Source of the DNA: Bacillota bacterium
GTDB lineage: Bacteria; Bacillota; Clostridia; Acetivibrionales; JAEXSP01
Assembly: GCA_023453795.1 (NCBI GenBank)
Contig: JAEXSP010000023.1
Location: 1 to 41,468, forward strand
Reading direction: 5' to 3'
Length of the DNA stretch: 41,468 nt
Below are positions 24,656-33,892 of this stretch, piece after piece; within the stretch, counting starts at the first letter, position 1; each line of letters begins with the position of its first letter. Both the position numbers and the translations under genes were made by a program. The notes below the pieces were generated by a model. The model saw only the letters and a program-made list of their open reading frames with translations, was not told the DNA's origin and ran no database searches.

Positions 24656-25789
24656 TTACACCTTACTGTTAAAGAACGATTGTATGCTGCTTATAACAAA
24701 CTGCTGTTCCAGTTCATTAAGGCAAATATTCATTGGTATGGACAAAATTCGTTCGCACAAACTTTCAGTAAACGGCAAATCCCCCGAATTATAACTTATA
24801 AATGCTTTTTGTTTATGGGCAGGTATTGGATAGTGAATTAAAGTACCAATTTCTCTGTCCTTTAAATACCCCATCAAGTCATCTTTCATAGCCCTGTTTT
24901 CCATAGCAATAACACATAGATGCCACCCAGGGTTACAATTATCAGTAACTTTTTGAAAAGTAATAGGTAGGCTTGCCATTTCTTTTGTATAATTCTCCAT
25001 TATTTTATTCTTTCTAATATTCCATTCATCCAGATATTTTAATTTTATATCGAGTATAGCCGCTTGAACTTCATCCAAGCGGCTATTAAGACCACCTGTT
25101 ATTTCTGCATCATATCTGCTTTTTTGTCCATAATTTCTTAACATTTTTAATTTTTCAGCAGCCTCATTGTTTTTGCAAAATATGGCTCCTCCATCTCCTA
25201 AAGCGCCTATATTCTTACTCGGGTAAAAGCTATACGCACCGAAATCCCCCAGTGTGCCTGCTTTCAAACCAGATAATTTAGCCCCGTGAGCCTGTGCAAC
25301 ATCTTCAATTATTGCAATATCCTCTCTGCCAATCGCTTTAAGAGTATTTTTCAGCTTTATTATGTCTACCATGTTGCCATAAAGATGAACAGGAATTATT
25401 GCCTTTGTTTTTACCGTAATCACATTAGAAATTTTAGTTATATCCATCAACCAGGTATTTGGGTCAATATCAACAAATACAGGCACTGCGCCTAAGCAGC
25501 ATATAGCAGAAACTGTAGGAATAGCTGTATTTGCTACTGTAATGACTTCGTCCCCTCTTCTGACTTCACTTGCTCTCAATGAAAGCACTAAAGCATCAGT
25601 ACCAGAATTACAACCAATAACATGTCCAGAGTTTTCACACGAAAGATAGTTTGCCATACTTTTTTCAAAACATAGCCCTGACTCACCCAAAATGTACCAA
25701 CCACTGCTAATTACTTTATTGATTGCATTATGAATTTCTTCGTTAATTTCTTCATTAATTTTTTTAAGACTTAAAAACTCGACTTTCAT
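24656..25789 (-). CDS. Nucleotide-sugar aminotransferase, DegT/DnrJ/EryC1 family (FdtB/QdtB-like)
   Basis: A second PLP-dependent sugar aminotransferase, distinct from the PglE type. The 377 residues include VISSGWYILGESGLCFEKSM, CNSGTDALVLSLRA (60-73), EDVAQAHGA (162-170) and PLP lysine Lys192 in YPSKNIGALGDGGA. The GALGDGG form is typical of enzymes making 3-amino-3,6-dideoxyhexoses (FdtB, QdtB) and related 4-amino sugars. The keto substrate is probably made with the adjacent NAD-dependent epimerase-like protein, but that is inference. No rmlA/rmlB is in the window. It overlaps the preceding gene by four bases (ATGA). Confidence 0.85.
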   Translation of the reverse strand: MKVEFLSLKKINEEINEEIHNAINKVISSGWYILGESGLCFEKSMANYLSCENSGHVIGCNSGTDALVLSLRASEVRRGDEVITVANTAIPTVSAICCLGAVPVFVDIDPNTWLMDITKISNVITVKTKAIIPVHLYGNMVDIIKLKNTLKAIGREDIAIIEDVAQAHGAKLSGLKAGTLGDFGAYSFYPSKNIGALGDGGAIFCKNNEAAEKLKMLRNYGQKSRYDAEITGGLNSRLDEVQAAILDIKLKYLDEWNIRKNKIMENYTKEMASLPITFQKVTDNCNPGWHLCVIAMENRAMKDDLMGYLKDREIGTLIHYPIPAHKQKAFISYNSGDLPFTESLCERILSIPMNICLNELEQQFVISSIQSFFNSKV

Positions 25790-26775
25790 TGCAGCTCACC
25801 CAAATATCTTTCTTTATATTTATTATAAAAATCGATTGTTCTTCTGAGCCCTTCCTTTAGGTTAACCTTTGGCTTCCATCCGGTCTCTCTGCAGAACTTA
25901 TCAGAATTTCCATAGAAATTCCCAATATCAATTTTCTTGCGTTCTTCTGGAAAAGGTACTATCTTATATGATCCTGACCCATAGCAAGCAATAAGGATTT
26001 CGGCAATTTCTTTCAAACTTGATTTATCCCCGCTAAGATTATAACATTGGCCAATACAATTGTCATTTCCAGATGCCAGTATCAATGCATCTACGACATC
26101 ATCAACATAGTTGAAATCTCTTATTTGTTCTCCTGTACCAAATAATTGTATTTCAGTTCCCGTAATTACACGGTTTATAAACCAGCCTATAAAACCTTGT
26201 CTGGCGTTTTTTATCAACTGCCTGGGACCATAAGTATTTGTAAGACGCAGCGATACTGTCTTTATCCCAAATGCTTTATAATATAAAAGATGATATTGTT
26301 CTCCAGCAAATTTATTAACCCCATTAATATCAGGCGGATTTACCACATGTTCTTCATCCACAGGGAGATATTTCGGACTGCCATACAGTTGGCGCGTACT
26401 TGTAAAAATAATTTTTGCATTACTATTGTTATACCTGCAAGCTTCCAAAAGACTCAATTGTGCTCTCGCATTTATATCCATGTCTAAAAGGGGATTTTGC
26501 ATGCTATCACTGTGACTGACTTGTCCAGCTAAATTAAAAATTATATCTTTCTCTTTGACTAAATAGGATAAACTACTGTAATCACGTATATCGGAAAAAT
26601 TTATATTAAGCTTGTTTCTAACAGGTTCCAAGTTAAATAAATTACCACCATAATCCGGCAACATTGAATCTACAACAGTTACATTCGCACCTTCATTAAC
26701 AAGTCTTATGGCTAAATTACTACCGATGAAACCTGCTCCGCCCGTAATTAAAATATTCTTACCTTCGTATAACAT
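25786..26775 (-). CDS. NAD-dependent nucleotide-sugar epimerase/dehydratase, atypical active site
   Basis: An extended short-chain dehydrogenase of 329 residues. The NAD loop is ITGGAGFIGSNLA (10-22), with NLAGQVSHSDSMQNP (81-95) and the serine-side motif STRQLYGSP (126-134). The usual catalytic YxxxK reads N151-G-V-N-K155 (INGVNKFAGEQYH), so the tyrosine is replaced by asparagine. Downstream SLRLTNTYGPR and RDFNYVDDVVDALI are intact, so the fold and NAD site look functional. It probably makes or rearranges the keto sugar used by the next gene's aminotransferase. GAGGT lies seven bases before the ATG. Confidence 0.85.
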   Translation of the reverse strand: MLYEGKNILITGGAGFIGSNLAIRLVNEGANVTVVDSMLPDYGGNLFNLEPVRNKLNINFSDIRDYSSLSYLVKEKDIIFNLAGQVSHSDSMQNPLLDMDINARAQLSLLEACRYNNSNAKIIFTSTRQLYGSPKYLPVDEEHVVNPPDINGVNKFAGEQYHLLYYKAFGIKTVSLRLTNTYGPRQLIKNARQGFIGWFINRVITGTEIQLFGTGEQIRDFNYVDDVVDALILASGNDNCIGQCYNLSGDKSSLKEIAEILIACYGSGSYKIVPFPEERKKIDIGNFYGNSDKFCRETGWKPKVNLKEGLRRTIDFYNKYKERYLGELQ

Positions 26776-27703
26776 TATATGTACCTCGCATCGCTCGTTT
26801 TATGTGTCTCAAAATATCAAGTACCCCGTTATTATAGGGTATTATACCTTTACTAAAATCTTTATGATCTTTACGAACAAGTTTTAGTTGATTTTCCAAA
26901 CTTTCTATATAAGGAATATATATATTTTTTTGAACCTTCTTTGATAAAATATAATGCCCCAAATAGTATCGTTCCTTGGTATGCCATTTAAAAGCATGAA
27001 AATGATAAAATACAATCACTTGTCCATTGACTTTTGGGCCACTGCTAACTTCATATTGCTGTACATTCCAAGGAGCTACTCCCCCACCCAAATTTTTAAG
27101 AACATGAACCCCGTTAAACATACTTGTCCAATTATCTAAATACTTCTGGTCGCCAAACTTTCCCTCTTCATTCCTATTATAGCACCATTCAAGACATCTA
27201 TCCTGCCACCATTGTAAAACCTCCAAACCTTCCTCATTAGATTTAAATGTCATAAACTGAACACAATAGATTCCTAAATCTTTTGATTGGTCATACTTTG
27301 GAGTATATCTATGCTCAGTTATCATGACAGATTTATTCGTACTATGAAACTCGTCAAGTAATATAGATGGTTTCTCATAAAAGAAAATATCTGCATCAAG
27401 ATAAGTTACTTCTTTTAAACCAAATTTATCTAAGGCATAGCGTATTATAAATGGAGTACATGTCCAGCAATACTCTGCTTTAGTCCTATCTGATTTAACA
27501 CTAAGCAGCCTTTCATCTTCTAACTGTTCAAGCGTAATAAGTTTTATATTATACAAGTCTAACTTTAAAAGAATTTCATAAGCCAGGTTGTCAAAGCAAA
27601 AAATATATAGTATAAACTGCTCCCCTGTATCACATAAAGACCGATACATAGCTAGTCCACGAGTTAAATAATTGGAATCAAACAACGTGCAATAATTATT
27701 CAT
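26759..27703 (-). CDS. Glycosyltransferase-like protein, GT-A fold (GT8-like)
   Basis: The 314-residue product begins MNNYCTLFDSNYLTRGLAMY, has YLDADIFFY with metal-binding DAD at 103-105, and PFIIRYALDKFG just before it. These are the layout of GT8-like transferases that handle nucleotide-diphospho sugars. Later GGGVAPWNVQQY and FYHFHAFKW resemble the donor-closing part of such proteins in surface-glycan loci. The substrate is unknown. AAGGAG lies five to six bases before the ATG. It overlaps the neighbouring genes by 17 bases (epimerase) and four bases (methyltransferase), so it is part of a tightly packed operon. Confidence 0.72.
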   Translation of the reverse strand: MNNYCTLFDSNYLTRGLAMYRSLCDTGEQFILYIFCFDNLAYEILLKLDLYNIKLITLEQLEDERLLSVKSDRTKAEYCWTCTPFIIRYALDKFGLKEVTYLDADIFFYEKPSILLDEFHSTNKSVMITEHRYTPKYDQSKDLGIYCVQFMTFKSNEEGLEVLQWWQDRCLEWCYNRNEEGKFGDQKYLDNWTSMFNGVHVLKNLGGGVAPWNVQQYEVSSGPKVNGQVIVFYHFHAFKWHTKERYYLGHYILSKKVQKNIYIPYIESLENQLKLVRKDHKDFSKGIIPYNNGVLDILRHIKRAMRGTYNVIRR

Positions 27704-28536
27704 AATGACTCCTTAATCTTTAAAATCAGACCTTGACCGTATGTTTTATATCCTCTTAACTCATGTTGATCCAAACAATCAAATTCGGCTATAAGTTTAT
27801 ACTTTTTTTCTAATATCTTTAATAATTTGCTTTTATTAAAAAACCATGCGGGGTAACTAGCCTTGTAAATCTTAGGATCTACCTTTTGAACGGTTAATAT
27901 ATTGCTATTATTATCTGTATTGATAAAAACTGTCCTATCTATGATTATGAATTTGATGTTATATTTTAATATATCAATTAAAAAATCCATGGGTTTCTCC
28001 AGATACTGAAGAAATCCTGAGAAAAGTATAACATTCGCTTTATTCTCTTCTAGGCATTTATCTATTGAATAATAGAATTTAAGTTCAGCATTTTCAAATT
28101 CTTTTTTGCCACATTCAACAAAATGCCTCTGCTCAATAACATTCCATTTTATTATTTTAACACTTGCCTTTAAAAATTCTCTGTTCTGAAAATAGGTGCT
28201 TCCTAGTGATCCCCCATAGTCAATTAAATTCAATACTCCTTCATTTTCATTTGCTGCAGAAAGTAGTCCGGCAAGTAAAGGATATGAGTATTCTTTTTCA
28301 TTAAAAATAACAGAATCCCTTTCATATATTGCTTGCCCATCCCGAACCTTTATTAATGATCCTTTAACCTTATTTAATATTTCTTCAGCTTCATAGCTGG
28401 TAGTATTATTAAGGGCCTCCTGCCACGACTTATAATCTCCAAAAAAACCATATTCTTTAGGTAATAACTTTTTAGAAACTTCTATTATGATAGGTGGTAA
28501 TAACCTCTTTATTAAGCTCTTTGCTTTCAGAACCAT
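27700..28536 (-). CDS. Putative methyltransferase, TIGR04325/LIC12133-like
   Basis: A 278-residue protein resembling the TIGR04325 family found in polysaccharide loci: FGDYKSWQEALNNTTSYEAE near the N-terminus, then LLSAANENEGVLNLIDYGGS, where DYGGS replaces the usual SAM-loop ExGCG, and VILFSGFLQYLEKPMDFL. The class I methyltransferase fold is known for the family, but the acceptor has not been clearly defined. Here it may methylate a sugar of the chain. GGGGG lies seven bases before the ATG. The recognition is from memory of the family pattern. Confidence 0.7.
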   Translation of the reverse strand: MVLKAKSLIKRLLPPIIIEVSKKLLPKEYGFFGDYKSWQEALNNTTSYEAEEILNKVKGSLIKVRDGQAIYERDSVIFNEKEYSYPLLAGLLSAANENEGVLNLIDYGGSLGSTYFQNREFLKASVKIIKWNVIEQRHFVECGKKEFENAELKFYYSIDKCLEENKANVILFSGFLQYLEKPMDFLIDILKYNIKFIIIDRTVFINTDNNSNILTVQKVDPKIYKASYPAWFFNKSKLLKILEKKYKLIAEFDCLDQHELRGYKTYGQGLILKIKESL

Positions 28537-28573
28537 TGAGTTTCCCCCTTTATAAGTCTTAAAAAATTCACCA

Positions 28574-29503
28574 TTATTTCATTATCTTTTTTAAAAAAGC
28601 TTTTGCTTTTAAAACTATTCTCTTATAAAAAATAGGTCTCTGCTTTTTCATTTCCTTTATCATAATAGCTCTTATTTTAGGATTTTCGCTCGCTATAGAT
28701 GGAAACCTAAATGTGTTCTCTTGTATAGATATAAAATTACTCTTAATATATCCTTTGTCACAATGTACTCCGCTTCCATCCAAACCTATATTCTTTATTA
28801 GTGATTTTTGGGGATATAATGTTAGTCCACCTTGCCTAAATACAGACCAATACCACCTTATTGCCCAGGAGTTTATACTATTTTCCATCTGACTCTTTAG
28901 CATATTGTAATAATTATAGGAATTGCTAAAATTAAATTCGTATCTTAATTTTTTGTTATATTTTAACTCTTCCCATCCTGTAGCATCTTTATCAAAGTAC
29001 TTCCATCTATCGGCCCATGTTGCCCATGACCAGCAATCTCCCATTTTGATGAAGTAATAATCATCTAATTTACCTGATCTATTATTTGATGTGAATGAGT
29101 AACCTGTTATAGAAAAAACATTCTTTTGGTTTTCATAAAAATTTAAAGCTTTATTCATATATAGTAAAAAATCTTCCGACGTTATGATGTCATCTTCTAA
29201 AACAATAATCTTCCCAGACTTATTAATAATATCAGTAACGCCAGTTATTATCGAATTTGCAAGACCAAAATTTTCTTTACGTTCACAAATATTAAGGGTT
29301 TTAAAACCTTTGATTTCTCTGATATACTCCCTGACCTCTTTGACTTTTTGTTCAGTATCCTCATCTTTAGGTCCATCAGAAAATATAAATAAATCACTTT
29401 GATCAGCAAGCTTATTCTTCTTAAGAGCCTCAACCGTCTGCATAGTAAGATTAAGGCGGCTGTATACAAATAATACAATAGGAGCTAGCTTATTTTCTTG
29501 CAT
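28574..29503 (-). CDS. Glycosyltransferase, GT-A fold (GT2/GNT-I-like)
   Basis: The 309-residue product begins APIVLFVYSRLNLTMQTVEA, has FSDGPKDEDT (41-50) and the metal-binding EDD at 103-105 (VLEDDIITSEDFL), followed by FSITGYSF and WSWATWADRWKYFD. This layout is seen in sugar transferases of surface loci that resemble the eukaryotic GNT-I fold. The C-terminal 20 residues are basic, suggesting membrane contact. GGGG lies before the ATG. A 135-base AT-rich gap separates it from the GT gene upstream. Donor unknown. Confidence 0.8.
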   Translation of the reverse strand: MQENKLAPIVLFVYSRLNLTMQTVEALKKNKLADQSDLFIFSDGPKDEDTEQKVKEVREYIREIKGFKTLNICERKENFGLANSIITGVTDIINKSGKIIVLEDDIITSEDFLLYMNKALNFYENQKNVFSITGYSFTSNNRSGKLDDYYFIKMGDCWSWATWADRWKYFDKDATGWEELKYNKKLRYEFNFSNSYNYYNMLKSQMENSINSWAIRWYWSVFRQGGLTLYPQKSLIKNIGLDGSGVHCDKGYIKSNFISIQENTFRFPSIASENPKIRAIMIKEMKKQRPIFYKRIVLKAKAFLKKIMK

Positions 29504-29638
29504 TTTTACACCCCATAATTATACTTTATCAATAAAATTTTAGAAAATTAACCCTGCATCAATTATATTTTTATAAACCAAAACCAACAATAATTCTAAA
29601 AACATTATATTTTACAACTTATATTTTCGCAAAATAGA

Positions 29639-30478
29639 TCAATTTCTATTGCGTAGGTAATACCCTATTTCATATAATACACCTTTCCAAACCCTAACCC
29701 AGTTTAATAATTTCCATCTAAACGGACAAGCAAGTGCAATAAAGCCTGTCCAATATAATGGGTTAGCTGCGGATTTCTTCGAAAAATATTTTTTTAAGTA
29801 TTCTAACAAACTGTCAGCCTTTATGGAGTGGTAACCTGTAGTACTTTCATCTAGATAAAGTCTGAGTTCAGGTAAAGTTAATAATTTCATACCTTTTCTA
29901 TAAGCCCTAATCGTGAACTCATAATCAGACAGGTAATGCGGCAAAATCTTAGGATGAAATCCACCTATTTCGAATAAGTCTTCGATTCGCAAAAAGAGCC
30001 CTCTTGTTGATAAGCAATTTGTTTCCTCATCAATAGAAGTCTGGTTAAATCTCAAATATCTCCAGTCAACATGAACCCCGGCGTCAATCAAATTACGTGT
30101 TATACTACTATAACATTGTGAAAGTAATAATGTTCTCGTAGTGTTTTTTAACATAGAAACTGCTGTTTCTAAAAAGTAGTTATCAAATTCAGTATCATCA
30201 TTTATAATTAATACATAATTATCCTTTTTCAAAGTTTGATTTTTCAGCCACTTATATCCTTGTTGCAGTGAACCTGCCCACCACCAGTTGCCCTTTCCGC
30301 TGATAACTGTTAAAGAGTCAATCTTATCTATTACCATTTCTACCGTACCATCAACAGACCCATCGTCAATTAAAACTAAATGATAATCCGTAAAAGTCTG
30401 AGATTTCAAGCATTTTATAAATTTTTTGGTCACTTCTTTCCTGTTGTGTACAGGGAGAAGTATATATACTTTCTCCAT
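29639..30478 (-). CDS. Glycosyltransferase, GT2 family (rhamnosyltransferase-like)
   Basis: A 279-residue GT-A transferase: YILLPVHNRKEVTKKFIKCL at the start, LIDDGSVDGT (37-45), GNWWWAGSLQQGYKWL (63-78) and the metal-binding NDD at 93-95. The GNWWWAGS signature marks a subgroup of GT2 proteins that includes rhamnosyltransferase-like members. Here deoxyhexose donors could be GDP-fucose or the amino sugar, which is speculation. The C-terminal region (ALACPFRWKLLNWVRVW) looks amphipathic. GGGGAG precedes the ATG. The 143-base AT-rich gap upstream shows no clear promoter. Confidence 0.85.
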   Translation of the reverse strand: MEKVYILLPVHNRKEVTKKFIKCLKSQTFTDYHLVLIDDGSVDGTVEMVIDKIDSLTVISGKGNWWWAGSLQQGYKWLKNQTLKKDNYVLIINDDTEFDNYFLETAVSMLKNTTRTLLLSQCYSSITRNLIDAGVHVDWRYLRFNQTSIDEETNCLSTRGLFLRIEDLFEIGGFHPKILPHYLSDYEFTIRAYRKGMKLLTLPELRLYLDESTTGYHSIKADSLLEYLKKYFSKKSAANPLYWTGFIALACPFRWKLLNWVRVWKGVLYEIGYYLRNRN

Positions 30479-30621
30479 AGACTCCCCATAAAATAAAATT
30501 TATTTTCATTGTTTCCATTATGGCAGCAGAGCTACCTATCTAATTCCACAAACTTCTACATTCATTTTTCTCAAGTGATCTTTTATATTTTATCATAAAC
30601 CTTTTAGCACTAACTTTTTTA

Positions 30622-31773
30622 TTATAATTCAAGAAATTCTTTAATTTTTGACCACCTTGTTTCTGAAGCATGGCAAATCTTTAAGGTATTTTCACTATTC
30701 TTTCTTAGTAATTCCATTTTTTCAGAATTTAAATATAGATCGGATAGCATGTCTGCCATAGAAACTATTTCCCCTTGATTTATAATGATTCCATTATACC
30801 CTGTTTGAATAAATTCACGGTTTCCAATTACATCAAATGCTATAACAACACAGCCTGCCCACATTGCCTCCATCATAGGAAGACCAAAGCCCTCACCCCA
30901 AAGCTTATCTTTTCCATGATTCATTCCAAGAAAAACATTACATGTTTGCATTGCCTCAAGACATTCTTTTTCAGACCCCTTTATTAACTGGAATTGAAGA
31001 TCTATCCCTTTATTAAGAACTCTATTTTTTATAAGACCAATTTCATTTTCAGTTTCATCACTCTCCAACATATACCCAATCTTATAAAAATCACGTTTTT
31101 GGGGATTTGACATCCAGAATTCCTCATCGACCCAATCCACTAATAAAGTACAGGGCATTTTCCAATAAGTCATATGCCAAGAACAAATCATGGAATTACA
31201 CCCCGCAACTCTTAATGACTTATGCCTATATAGGGAATAAATGGCCGAAAAATGATCGTTATCTGAATAAGCAAGTTCCATATCCCAAAAGTATACCTTT
31301 TTACAACGATCAATAAACATTTTTGAAATGGCCCATGATGTAACACATCGGATTTCCTTGTTATCTCTAGCCAATTTCTCAAATTCTTTGATTGAAATAT
31401 GCGGTTGATGCTCAATCAGCCATGGTTCATAAGTCCCATCATAAGTTACCATATATGATTCATACCCATGCTTTCTCAGCAGTTTTACTAAAAGATTCAA
31501 CATTTTTATTCCACCATTATACTTCCATACACCTGGAATGCTTTTATCCACACAAGCAGAAACAAATATAATAGGCCTATTGTTTTGTTTAGTTAAACTT
31601 TCGGGGATACTGCCCTGACTTCTGGAATTAATATTATTTGCCGTGGTAATATTTGTTCCGGTTAGTAGCCTTCTGGCAATTCTTACCATGTCTTCTGCTA
31701 GTTGCTTCAGAAAACGAATGAAAAATAAATGTAATCGACTAAAATAGTTCTGTGTCTTTATAAAATAATTCAT
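30622..31773 (-). CDS. Glycosyltransferase, GT4-like (GT-B fold)
   Basis: A 383-residue protein. The N-terminal 65 residues are basic and variable (FLKQLAEDMVRIARRLLTG), possibly a membrane-binding leader. The N-terminal domain follows with GVWKYNGGIKMLNLLVKLLR, as in GT4 enzymes that start with a GG(x)K acceptor loop. The donor domain ends with GEGFGLPMMEAMWAGCVVIA and GYNGIIIN, in which the EX7E glutamates lie. AGGAG is present before the ATG. Donor and linkage are unknown. It lies 27 bases after the stop of the upstream glycosyltransferase gene. Confidence 0.82.
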   Translation of the reverse strand: MNYFIKTQNYFSRLHLFFIRFLKQLAEDMVRIARRLLTGTNITTANNINSRSQGSIPESLTKQNNRPIIFVSACVDKSIPGVWKYNGGIKMLNLLVKLLRKHGYESYMVTYDGTYEPWLIEHQPHISIKEFEKLARDNKEIRCVTSWAISKMFIDRCKKVYFWDMELAYSDNDHFSAIYSLYRHKSLRVAGCNSMICSWHMTYWKMPCTLLVDWVDEEFWMSNPQKRDFYKIGYMLESDETENEIGLIKNRVLNKGIDLQFQLIKGSEKECLEAMQTCNVFLGMNHGKDKLWGEGFGLPMMEAMWAGCVVIAFDVIGNREFIQTGYNGIIINQGEIVSMADMLSDLYLNSEKMELLRKNSENTLKICHASETRWSKIKEFLEL

Positions 31774-31800
31774 AGCATATCTCCTAATTTAAAAAGTATT

Positions 31801-32994
31801 TCATTGATCAAGAGTATTTAGAATTTTTTCTGCAATTTTTTGAGCAGAATGATTCCTTTTTAATGTTTCATTGTATTCTTTAGAATAATTAAAATCATTT
31901 TGTATTTGGTATAGTATAGTTTTTTTTAGTTCATTTATATCATTGTTGTAAAGCACAAATGGTAAATTATTTTGTTTAAAGTATGAAATAGATGTCGAGT
32001 ATTCTGGACCATAGACAACAACAAAACGGCCTGCAGCTAACATATCTAAAATCTTGGAGGGAAATGAAGAAGAAACCATTTCTTTGTATTCTTCTTTAAA
32101 GGAATATGGCACATAACATAGCAAACTTTGTGATATTTCATAATACATTGCATTAATATCATTAAAGCACTCAGATATTATGAATTCATAATCACCAATA
32201 ACCTTTTTTATCTCAACCGTATTTGGTATAGTAAACCTTAATTTTAAATCACAATTATGTTCTTCATTAATACTTTTTATAACAGCAGCTATTTCTTTTA
32301 TTCCGTCAACATAAAAATGGCTTAAATTCCCGACAAACATTATCTGGTCTCTCTTTTTTTTGTTTTCTAGATTAGTTGCATTAAAGAACGAATCATATGG
32401 CAAAGGCAATAAAACAGACTCTAAATTATACATACTTTTTATTCTTTGTTGTAAGCCCTCTGAAATCACAAATATTTGCTTAGCATACTTTAGCCATATA
32501 GGTATATCTCGATTAGCAACATCAAAATGGTCTTTATTTCCTGATAAGACGGCTCCAGAAACGAAATCATCAACTAAATATACTGCCAGTGGCAATCCAC
32601 AGGCTTTTGATAATTCAACACCCCTACCTAAATCATAAGGGTTTACTCCACATGGGCAAAATATCCAATTGGAATTAGTTTGTTTTATCTTCTTGACTAG
32701 CTTTTGTAATTCATTAATTAATAAAGTATCTTGGTTAATACTTCTATTAAAATATCTATTCATAAACTTAACAATTCGCGGAAACCTTGGCAGTAATATT
32801 GTTTTGCCCCTAATCTCATCGACAATTTCATTATACTTATAATGATAATAGTTATTGGTACAAATGTTTAATGAGATATTGCATGATAGTGCAGTAAATA
32901 ATCTTGCATTTACCCTACTCATCCCCCATGCAAATACATTATCTTTAACCGGGACATTATTTGTAATAGTTACCATTTTAATGTATTTGTTCAT
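31801..32994 (-). CDS. Glycosyltransferase, GT-B fold, family uncertain
   Basis: A 397-residue protein with the shape of a GT-B transferase. The N-terminal half has NVFAWGMSRVNARLFTAL and LAVYLVDDFVSGA; the C-terminal half has IMFVGNLSHFYVDGIKEIA, LLCYVPYSF and SSFPSKILDMLAAGRFVVVY, which resembles the donor-site helix of GT4-like enzymes. No clear EX7E motif is seen, so the family is not firm. The ATG at 32994 has GGGG six to seven bases upstream; an ATG four codons earlier overlaps that site. It lies between methyltransferase and GT4 genes. Confidence 0.72.
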   Translation of the reverse strand: MNKYIKMVTITNNVPVKDNVFAWGMSRVNARLFTALSCNISLNICTNNYYHYKYNEIVDEIRGKTILLPRFPRIVKFMNRYFNRSINQDTLLINELQKLVKKIKQTNSNWIFCPCGVNPYDLGRGVELSKACGLPLAVYLVDDFVSGAVLSGNKDHFDVANRDIPIWLKYAKQIFVISEGLQQRIKSMYNLESVLLPLPYDSFFNATNLENKKKRDQIMFVGNLSHFYVDGIKEIAAVIKSINEEHNCDLKLRFTIPNTVEIKKVIGDYEFIISECFNDINAMYYEISQSLLCYVPYSFKEEYKEMVSSSFPSKILDMLAAGRFVVVYGPEYSTSISYFKQNNLPFVLYNNDINELKKTILYQIQNDFNYSKEYNETLKRNHSAQKIAEKILNTLDQ

Positions 32995-33045
32995 TTTAAT
33001 CCCCATAAAAAACTTTCGTTATTTATTTTAAAAATCTAATTGGTT

Positions 33046-33768
33046 TTACTTTGAATTACCCACAATCCAAACTGTAGGCCCTAAAACACATATCTCTTGA
33101 TTAATAGCATGGTAAATAATTTTACGTAAAAGGAATCTTGCTAATTTACTAGTCGGAACACGCCACCACCTATTACTAATTATATTTGCTGGACACTCAT
33201 CAATAACTTTGCTTAATTTGAATCCGCACATCGACAATGTTGCATTTAGAGCAGTTATTGTAAATACAGTATGGTGTGTAATGTCATTATAAAAATTAAG
33301 ACCAAAAAACGGACTGTTAGCGCATGGTATTCTTGCAAAAAATACACCTTTGGGAGATAACACATCCCTGAGCAGGTCTAACATATCTATAAATTGTTCT
33401 TTATTAAGATGTTCAAAAAAGTCAACTGCAAATATTACATCAATAGAACCTTTCTTTTGATCTTTTAGCCATGCTACTGCATCCTGTTTTATTACATTTA
33501 ACCCTTGAAAATTACAAATGTTTAAATATTTATCATCAATATCTACTCCTACAATATGCTCGAATCCATTTTTTTTAAGATATCTTAATAGAATACCAGG
33601 TCCACATGCCAATTCTACTATGTTTGCTGATTTATATTCTTGAAGATTCTTTAATAGAATTCTGTCATAAATCTTTGATTCGTAGGCTTCAATTTTTTGT
33701 ACATCATTTACTGTGGAAATGCCCCTAAGAATTGATTGGTTCATATAATACCTTGTAATATAATCCAT
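33046..33768 (-). CDS. SAM-dependent methyltransferase, class I
   Basis: A 240-residue cytoplasmic enzyme. The SAM-binding motif I is NIVELACGPGILLRYLKKNG, with the acidic end of strand two at VGVDIDDKYL, motif II-like IDVIFAVDFFEHLNKEQF and post-motif LLRDVLSPKGVFFARIP. The acceptor is not defined. In a glycan locus it may methylate a sugar hydroxyl or a terminal residue. It is the second methyltransferase here, after the TIGR04325-like one. GGAGGG lies eight bases before the ATG. Confidence 0.85.
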   Translation of the reverse strand: MDYITRYYMNQSILRGISTVNDVQKIEAYESKIYDRILLKNLQEYKSANIVELACGPGILLRYLKKNGFEHIVGVDIDDKYLNICNFQGLNVIKQDAVAWLKDQKKGSIDVIFAVDFFEHLNKEQFIDMLDLLRDVLSPKGVFFARIPCANSPFFGLNFYNDITHHTVFTITALNATLSMCGFKLSKVIDECPANIISNRWWRVPTSKLARFLLRKIIYHAINQEICVLGPTVWIVGNSK

Positions 33769-33892
33769 ATAATTTTCCCTCCAACACCAAAGAAAAGATT
33801 ACCACTTAATCTTGTTTAAGATAACATATAGATGAATAATAAGAATTAAGTATAAGTATATTTTTCACAATTTTAACAAAACTACCGTCGTA

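Noticed and set aside
25733..25770. Tandem repeat-like bases at the start of the aminotransferase gene
   Set aside because: It only encodes the repeated Asn-Glu-Glu-Ile helix (KKINEEINEEIHNAI), which is ordinary for an amphipathic N-terminal helix.
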